This document shows, in pieces, positions 55,322 to 64,000 of a DNA stretch of 64,000 nt. Below the pieces are notes generated by a model, which was not told the origin of the DNA, made no database searches, and was given only the letters and a program-made list of their open reading frames with translations. This DNA is from Magicicada septendecula (taxonomy: Eukaryota; Arthropoda; Insecta; Hemiptera; Cicadidae). Every line of letters starts with the position of its first letter. Position 1 is the first letter of the stretch. The stretch lies in contig CM068369.1 of the NCBI GenBank assembly GCA_034769895.1, forward strand, positions 429,933,479 through 429,997,478. The letters are read 5' to 3'. A program made the position numbers and the translations under genes.

Positions 55322-57535
55322 TAAAGCTTTGGGTAATCACCCAGCTCTAGATCATGGTAGCAAGACGACATCATGGTCCGGACTCGCTCAGGACAGTGTA
55401 CACCGGCCTACGTACTATCCCTCGAGGGCTAACTCCCGCCCTGACGTACTGAACATTGCCGCGGTCAGGGGCGTTTATTGCCCGGTCCACGTCTCCGTCA
55501 TTTCGGAACTGTCCTCAGACCATTGCCCTATCAGTGTGCATATAGCTACCCAGCACGCCACCGTCCGCGACGAGCGGCGGGTAATCGAGTGGGACCGCTT
55601 TGGCCCGGCGTTCAGTCGCCGCCTACCTGAGCATATCCCGCTCGACACTACCCAGCATGACGACGAGGCAGTCGCCTTATTCGACACAGCCGTAGTCTCG
55701 GCGGTAGACGTGTCCTCCCGGATGAAGCCGGGGCTCACGCCCGACTATCAGCGTATCCCCGAAGAGGTGTCTCAGCTCGCTTGCGAGAGGAATCGCCTCC
55801 GGAGACGCTGGCAGAGGACTCGTGACCCGGCTGACAAGGCTGCGTTCAACAGAGCGTCCGGCAAGTTGCGTCGCGACATGCTGGCGTTCCGCAGACGCAA
55901 CTGGGAGCTAGCTGTTACACAGATGGATGGCCCTACCGAGGACCGTAATGTCTGGCGGGTTCCCAGTGCCCTAACGGGAAAGCGTAAACGCGCGCCTCTC
56001 CCCGCACTGGTCGGACCCGGCGGTCAACCCCTTGGCCGCCCCCTCGAAAAGGCAGAGTTCTTGGCTGACAGTTTAGAGCGGCAGTTCGCTCCCAACCCAA
56101 CCAAGAACCCGGCTTTCACTGAGCAAATCTGCCGCGAGGTAGAGCGCTTTCTATCGGCCGGTATCACAGTCCAACCGGAGCCCATCTCCCCGGAGGAGGT
56201 CTCTGAGAGGATTGTTCAGCTCAAGCCCCGGAAGGTGCCTGGCCCGGACGGAGTCTTGAATTCCGCCCTCCATCGCCTTCCGGAGCGAGGAACCCAGTTC
56301 CTCTCTGACCTGTTCAATTCATGCCTCAGACTGGCCTACTTTCCGGTGAAATGGAAAACGGCTACAGTAATAGTGATACCCAAGCCGGGAAAGAATTCTT
56401 CTCGCTCGGAAAACCTCAGACCCATGAGCCTCTTGTCCGCAACGTCCAAGGTTTTCGAGCGACTGATCCAGCGTAGGATCCACGACCATCTAGAAAGACT
56501 AGACGTGCTGATCCCCGAACAGTTCGGCTTTCGTGAGCTGCACTCCTCGACTCATCAGCTGATGAGACTCGTGGAATGCATTACCGAGACTGGCTGCCAG
56601 GGCAAACAGACGACTGCGATCTTCCTAGACGTAAAGAAAGCCTTTGACCGCGTGTGGCACGAGGGTGTCCTTTACAAACTCACGGAAGTCCTTCTTCCAG
56701 ATTGCTACGTTCACTTGATCGGCAGCTTTCTGCGAGACCATACCTTCCGAGTGAGAATAGACCACACTCTCTCTTCGGAGAGGCGTATTACCGCTGGCGT
56801 CCCTCAGGGAAGTGTCCTTGGGCCTCTCCTGTTCTCGCTGTTTGTCAACGACACGCCCCGAGTTCCTGGAGTAAAGTTGTCGCAGTTCGCGGACGACACT
56901 GCAGCTTTTGCCTCAGAGCCGAACGCAAGCTATGCGGCAATTAAGCTACAGCGTCAACTCGACGCGTATGTCGGGTGGACCGATGACTGGAGAGTTGCCG
57001 TTAACGCTTCCAAGAGCGCCGCGGTAATATTCTCGCGCAAACGCAAGCGGCCTCGGCCGCTTAAAGTAGGCTCCGTCGAGGTGCCCTGGACCAACAGCGT
57101 CAAGTACCTCGGGCTCCACGTGGATTCCCGACTCACCTTTCGAACCCATACAAATTACATCCGACAACGCGCTTCGGCGCAACTCAGTAGACTCTGGCCC
57201 GTGGTATCTAATCCGGCAATGACCCCCCGGCTAGGTAAGCTCATAGTCAACTCGTACGTGTTGCCCGTGATTACCTACGCCTGTCCTGTTTGGGGATACC
57301 TGCTCGTGGTCATAGAACAACGCTCCAGCGCGTACTCGACCGGGGACTGAAGCTTGCGTGCAAAGTCCCCCGGAGGTACTCTTCTCGTCTTTTGAGGAGA
57401 GGACTCGGTGTCCGCTCTCTTGATGACACCGTGAGACGCCTGGCGCGTAGATTCTATGTTCGTTCCGACAGAGTGACCCACAATTCTCTCATTGCCGGAC
57501 TTGGTAAATACACCCCGCGACCAGGTGAGTCCTAG
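55322..57535 (+). pseudogene. J3 ORF2: truncated endonuclease plus RT, one frameshift
   Basis: A main frame of 673 codons from an ATG at 55329. Endonuclease end: RPTYYPSRANSRPDVLNIA and ISELSSDHCPI. RT: VPGPDGVLNSAL (about residue 303), LDVKKAFDRVW (433-443), AGVPQGSVLGP (489-499), catalytic FADDTA (520-525) and KYLGLHVDSRL. After TYACPVWG a frameshift near 57295 leads to a chance stop at 57350. The true C-terminus continues in another frame (RTTLQRVLDRGLKLACKVPR to GKYTPRPGES, stop at 57535). Jockey clade by motif style. Missing endonuclease N-terminus and the frameshift make it inactive. Confidence 0.82.
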
Positions 57536-58110
57536 AAGCGACCTCGTTTGCTTGTCCCGGTGGTATAATCCACCAATCGCAGGTCGCTTCAGACCCCTCC
57601 ATAATTAGGTAAAACAAATATAATGAACTCAAATCGACCCAGTGGCAGGAGTCCTTTCTGAGACTCGGGACACTGCACTACTCGCGACCCGCGCTTCGCG
57701 CGGGCCGCGCAATCCCCAGTTGTGACAGTGTACAGGGGTTTAGGGGTGACTTCGGCCCAGGCGACATTCAGGCCAACAGCGGCGATCCCCGGCGAACGGG
57801 GTCTACAAAGTCATAGACTCGGCGCCCCGTATTATCTTTGATCCGAGAGTGATTGGTTGAGATGGCTGTCATCCATGTGAGGCCCTTCGTACCACCGTCT
57901 AGAATGGAATCCCCGTCGACTGATGAATACAATCGGAGCAGTGGCCCGACTGCTCGACTCACCCCGGAGTTCAGTCGGAGCAGTTTCCGGCTAAAAGAAA
58001 GACTGCAGCGACCACGCACTTCACAAGAATGGATCAACGTAGAACATTTTGATTTTGATCAAGCTCTACGTTTTGTGAATCAAAATAAACCACGAATCGG
58101 CATATAACAA
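57536..58110 (+). other. J3 3' region
   Basis: It contains strong hairpins: CCCGCGC-TTC-GCGCGGG (57688-57704), CCCCG-GCGAA-CGGGG (about 57786-57800) and AACGTAGA/TCTACGTT (58036-58043 and 58065-58072). Long plus or minus ORFs here look like shadows. The end point is not defined. Confidence 0.5.
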
Positions 58111-60323
<2,213 letters not shown>

Positions 60324-61101
60324 TCACAGGATAAAGTGGAAAGTAATGTTACTAACATATGTTGTTACCTACATAGAAATGAAACTTTATCGATACCAGG
60401 AACGGTAAAACAATTAGGCCTATAGCAGATTCACTCTAAACGTCTTATGAATAAAATAACCATTTAATATTAATCACAATAAACTCTAACCTCTACTGGA
60501 GGGGGATTAAGTTTACTAAATAGCAGTTAAAAACAAGTAAAAACTTACTTTTTGCGCCGGACATAAAATATGTACACATTCTCGTACAGTAGTCAATTTA
60601 TGAAACGCAAATGAATTATCGAGCAGTAGAACTGGTTAAAGTCATCAGTGAACCAGGAAATGGTCTTGGAATCCTCAGAAATCACCCGATAACTTGAAAC
60701 TTTTTAGGATGTTGTATTTATAGCATATTAGGAGTAAATTATGTAAGATATAAATAACATTATTTGCCAAAAATAAAATGTTTTGCAATCCTTTTATTTT
60801 AGTTTCTGCGTGGCCATGACAATACATAAAAATGAAACACAAAATGATTGCTATATGCACGTGTATGACGTAAAGTATATTTAAGATGCGCTGTAAAACA
60901 GCACGGTATAGTAACTGTAAAATTAAATTTAAATATTATATAAAACAATGAACACGATTATTCTTCTACAGTGAAAACAAGAAATGAAAAGGAGAGATAT
61001 AATGTAGCAAGAGGACAAAGTGATTAACAGGTAATCATCATTGGTACCATATTTTTAACTTATTTTTGTATCTGTCTCTCCTTATTATAGAAACATCGGA
61101 C

Positions 61102-61129
61102 CGCGCGCGCGCGCACACACACACACACA
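61102..61129. repeat. (CG)n(CA)n alternating tract
   Basis: Perfect purine-pyrimidine alternation, six CG followed by eight CA; Z-DNA prone. Confidence 0.9.
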
Positions 61130-62040
61130 AAGTGAGTTTTGCTCTCAGGTGATTAAGATGCACGGAGACAGCATTAATTATAGTGTACTGGCTAAGTTAT
61201 AGTAGTGTAGAAGTTGTATACTAGAAACGTTTCTGACAAAGATTTAATTATAGTTGTCGCAAAACAACTTAGGACTAGTTTGTGTAATTTGACGAGAGTG
61301 CTGGCCCAGTTATATATCCCAACTTACTAACCAAGTTACAGGCATTAATTACGAATATAATTAAAACTGAAATAACTAAATTAAGTTGTTCCTTTTTTAT
61401 CACTATGACCACCACTATCACAGCAAATGTAAAAAAACTAAAATCAAAGACTGCGCTAGCATACTTTCATCAGTTTCAGCTAGGTTATTTCCATGTTGCT
61501 TTATTGCTTTCCAGTTTTTGAGTGTTTCGAGTACGTCTTCCAGTTTTTCCAACCGGCTTTGTGATTAGAACAAACTAGAATTCGGTAAAATGTCACTACT
61601 AGTTTATTAAACAAAATATATTCTTAGGTTTTATTTAAAGTTTCTTATTTAGCTATTACGGGCACAAATTTAGATATTATTTTCTACCTTCATAAATATT
61701 TTTGCACTGAATATTATTTTTGCAGCTACATTTATAGCTGTTTTGTTCTGTTGTTTTCTTAATCTAATCAGCCTACCCAGTTGAAGAACAACCTCTAGAT
61801 CTTGTATGTTCTATTTTACCTTACACAACAACAATGTTTCCTACTTCACTTTGTGGCTATATTTCTGAAGAATCTTGGATCTCAATTAAAAACATGTTTT
61901 AATTACTCGTCTTTTATCTGCAACTCATATTAAAAAATCATTCGTTCTGCGTTTCACCTATTATTTCTATGTTATACTCTAAGAGTATTCTGTTGATCCT
62001 CAATTCGAATGCTTCGATTATTTTAGTGGACACACCCACA

Positions 62041-62068
62041 CGCGCGCGCGCGCGCGCACACACACACA
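62041..62068. repeat. (CG)n(CA)n alternating tract
   Basis: Eight CG followed by six CA, the same arrangement as 61102-61129. Confidence 0.9.
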
Positions 62069-64000
62069 TGTATATACAGTAGACATTTAATTTATTTGAT
62101 AAGTATAGTTTCAGTGAAAATATCAAATTTTCAAGAATCAATTTTTATGTCTTTGAAAAGATTTAGTCCTTCCACATTTTTGATAATTTTGTCTTGCTCT
62201 CCTAACTACAGAAAATCACATTTTAATTTTCTATATACAGTTAAACGCCTCAAACATTATTCAGATAAGATGAAAACAGGTTTACTCTACTACGCTTTTG
62301 AGTTCTTTGTGCTGTTGGCGTTTATCACATTTAGACTCAGGTTATTACAAAATTGTTTCCTATTTCGCATGTACAAAATCTTTAAAAGTATATTTAGGTT
62401 TTGTGTTATGAGAAAAAAATCTACAATCTTAGTAACTGCTATTCTGTTGAACTTGGCAGCAAATGATTACAGGAGATGGTAAAAATAATGTAATAACCAA
62501 GAAACGGAAGAACTGTGTTGGTGAATATCGACATTATACTTCTAATAGAAACAGCCTCAAAAAGAAAAGTAATAGAATAAAGGGATAAAATTAATGACAA
62601 TGCAGAACACATTTACCGTCTGTGAGAAAGTTGTACTGGAGAGATAAGGTATACTATGGTTGTAAGGTAACAGAAAGAATAAAGAAGAATAAAAATAAAG
62701 CAAAAGAAATAGCAGCTGAACGACGGAATACTATGTAAAGAAAACTCCCTTACTGGCCGGTTTGTTGTACTTTAATACAAAGGAACACAACGGTGAAGTT
62801 ATCACAATAGAAACAGATGCATTTTCCCTTAGTTAAACCGTTTGAAGCCGTGGAAGTAATTACAATGCTGTTATGTAGTAATGGTCACAGAACAGTTACT
62901 AAGTAAAGCAATACACATTTCTTTGTCATTTATCTCTCTCATCAGTAATGTCTGGTTTTATTGAATCCGAACATTTGTACAGTGTAAGATGTAATGTCTT
63001 CATTACACAACTAGTTTATAATAATTTGTGGTCAAAATCTCAATAGTTTTACGAGCAAAAAGTAAAAATTAACTTAACCCATAAACCAACTACCCACCCC
63101 CACACACACATATATGTTTTAAAGTTTGCAGAAATCAAAGAAAAACAGAAACCCATTTTAACTGTTTATTCTTTCTTTATGGAAAAAATTATAATAACTC
63201 TACAAGTCAGAGTTAGATCTACTGCGAAGCGAGCTGAATAGACAAATTATCACCATTTCTAAATTTGAAGAATCAATTTCCTAAAACAATATCTGAAGTT
63301 AAAACAGAAATAATAACAAAATTATGCACAGTAAAAAGCTGCAGAGATTATTAAGTTGTTATTACTAGAAAAACATCCAAACTAAAATTGACAAATTAAT
63401 AAAAATACGTGGAGTAAAGCGTATACTTTATGTAACTATAATTTCTGAAATAAACGTGTAAACAGGTAGTGAAAATAATAAAAATTGGAAAAGGGTCAGA
63501 AGACAAGAACATAGACAAGCATCAATACTTGCAGAAGGGCCCGTTTATGCTAAGGTTCTAACATTTGTTGGAAGTAGGCCTACTCATATTCACTGGGTGC
63601 CTCACTTTCGCTAATTTGAAGCTATGGTACGCACAAGCAAAGAGAAACAGAAATTGGCAAAGAGATACAACTTTAACAGAGCTCTAATAGTTTCCGCTCT
63701 AACTGGACCTGTCGCTGAGCTACTACAGAAATTGTCACCTGATATTCAGAACTACAAAGAATGAATAAAACGTCCCTCGCACGCACAAACTAACAAAATT
63801 AAAATTCTAAAGTGGATACGCTTTTATTATGTAAATAATATTACATAATACGTTATTCAGATTTGTGTATTGAATATACTTTAGCTGCGTCTATAAGCTC
63901 TTTTACGTATCGATCAAGAAAACAATTCTCTTTTGATTTTTATTGTAGCAATATAATTACTACCAACAGTTTTTATTAACATTTAAAATCAGAAACGCAT

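Larger units (their letters stand above)
55322..58110 (+). mobile_element. J3: third jockey-clade element, 5'-truncated
   Basis: A GC-rich island containing the last part of an endonuclease, a full RT and a ~570-bp 3' region. The 5' end is cut inside the endonuclease domain. It is distinct from J1/J2 (FADDTA instead of FADDAM, different C-terminus). The 3' boundary is uncertain and was set where GC-rich sequence ends; no target duplication was identified. Confidence 0.7.

Overview
The window looks like AT-rich intergenic DNA from an animal, most likely an insect with a large, repeat-laden genome. I infer this from jockey-clade non-LTR retrotransposons, a Penelope-like element (PLE) with hammerhead ribozymes, Helitrons of the DUF6570 type, a hAT relic, long (CA)n tracts and no bacterial-style gene packing. 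No host gene, tRNA or rRNA could be supported. Almost all recognisable coding sequence belongs to transposable elements (TEs). The jockey elements stand out as GC-rich islands in an AT-rich background.

Layout. 0-6 kb: the gag gene and start of pol of an LTR retrotransposon on the minus strand, with a textbook -1 frameshift signal (TTTAAAC, 8-nt spacer, hairpin), a lysine-tRNA-like primer site and a possible very long 5' LTR. 9-10.25 kb: a broken hAT-family transposase ending in a CAGTGGCGG-type terminus. 10.8-11.0 kb: a hammerhead-like motif between 49-bp inverted arms. 11.19-12.48 kb: a non-autonomous Helitron carrying a 128-bp minisatellite. 12.5-21.3 kb: mostly nothing recognisable, with weak repeat relics. 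22.46-27.07 kb: jockey-clade element J1 (minus, 5'-truncated, ORF2 intact), possibly nested in another long LTR. 28.7-34.2 kb: nothing firm. 34.3-35.8 kb: a decayed reverse transcriptase (RT) in which a 90-bp, 30-codon segment is tandemly repeated six times. 36.3-37.2 kb: the N-terminal part of a Helitron replicase protein.

37.74-45.66 kb is a nest. A PLE remnant (minus) with inverted terminal segments, each holding a full hammerhead core, was hit twice at the same nick in its coding end: by a complete jockey element J2 (38065-43066, both ORFs intact) and by a second copy of J1 (J1b, 43079-45261). All copies share the target duplication TCGGCGGTTCA. J1 and J2, although different families, end in the same kind of 3'-terminal hairpin with a compensatory base-pair change. 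46-58 kb holds RT relics, a short interspersed repeat with a target duplication, a solo LTR with perfect 9-bp terminal inverted repeats and a TATA/initiator promoter, two decayed hammerheads, and J3, a third jockey-clade ORF2 (5'-truncated and frameshifted). 58-64 kb is AT-rich DNA with a ~220-bp (CA)n tract.

How parts work together: in each jockey element ORF1 (zinc-knuckle Gag-like RNA-binding protein) and ORF2 (APE endonuclease plus RT) overlap by 8 nt (ATGGCTAG) and would jointly carry out target-primed reverse transcription. J2 is the only element here that looks structurally complete.
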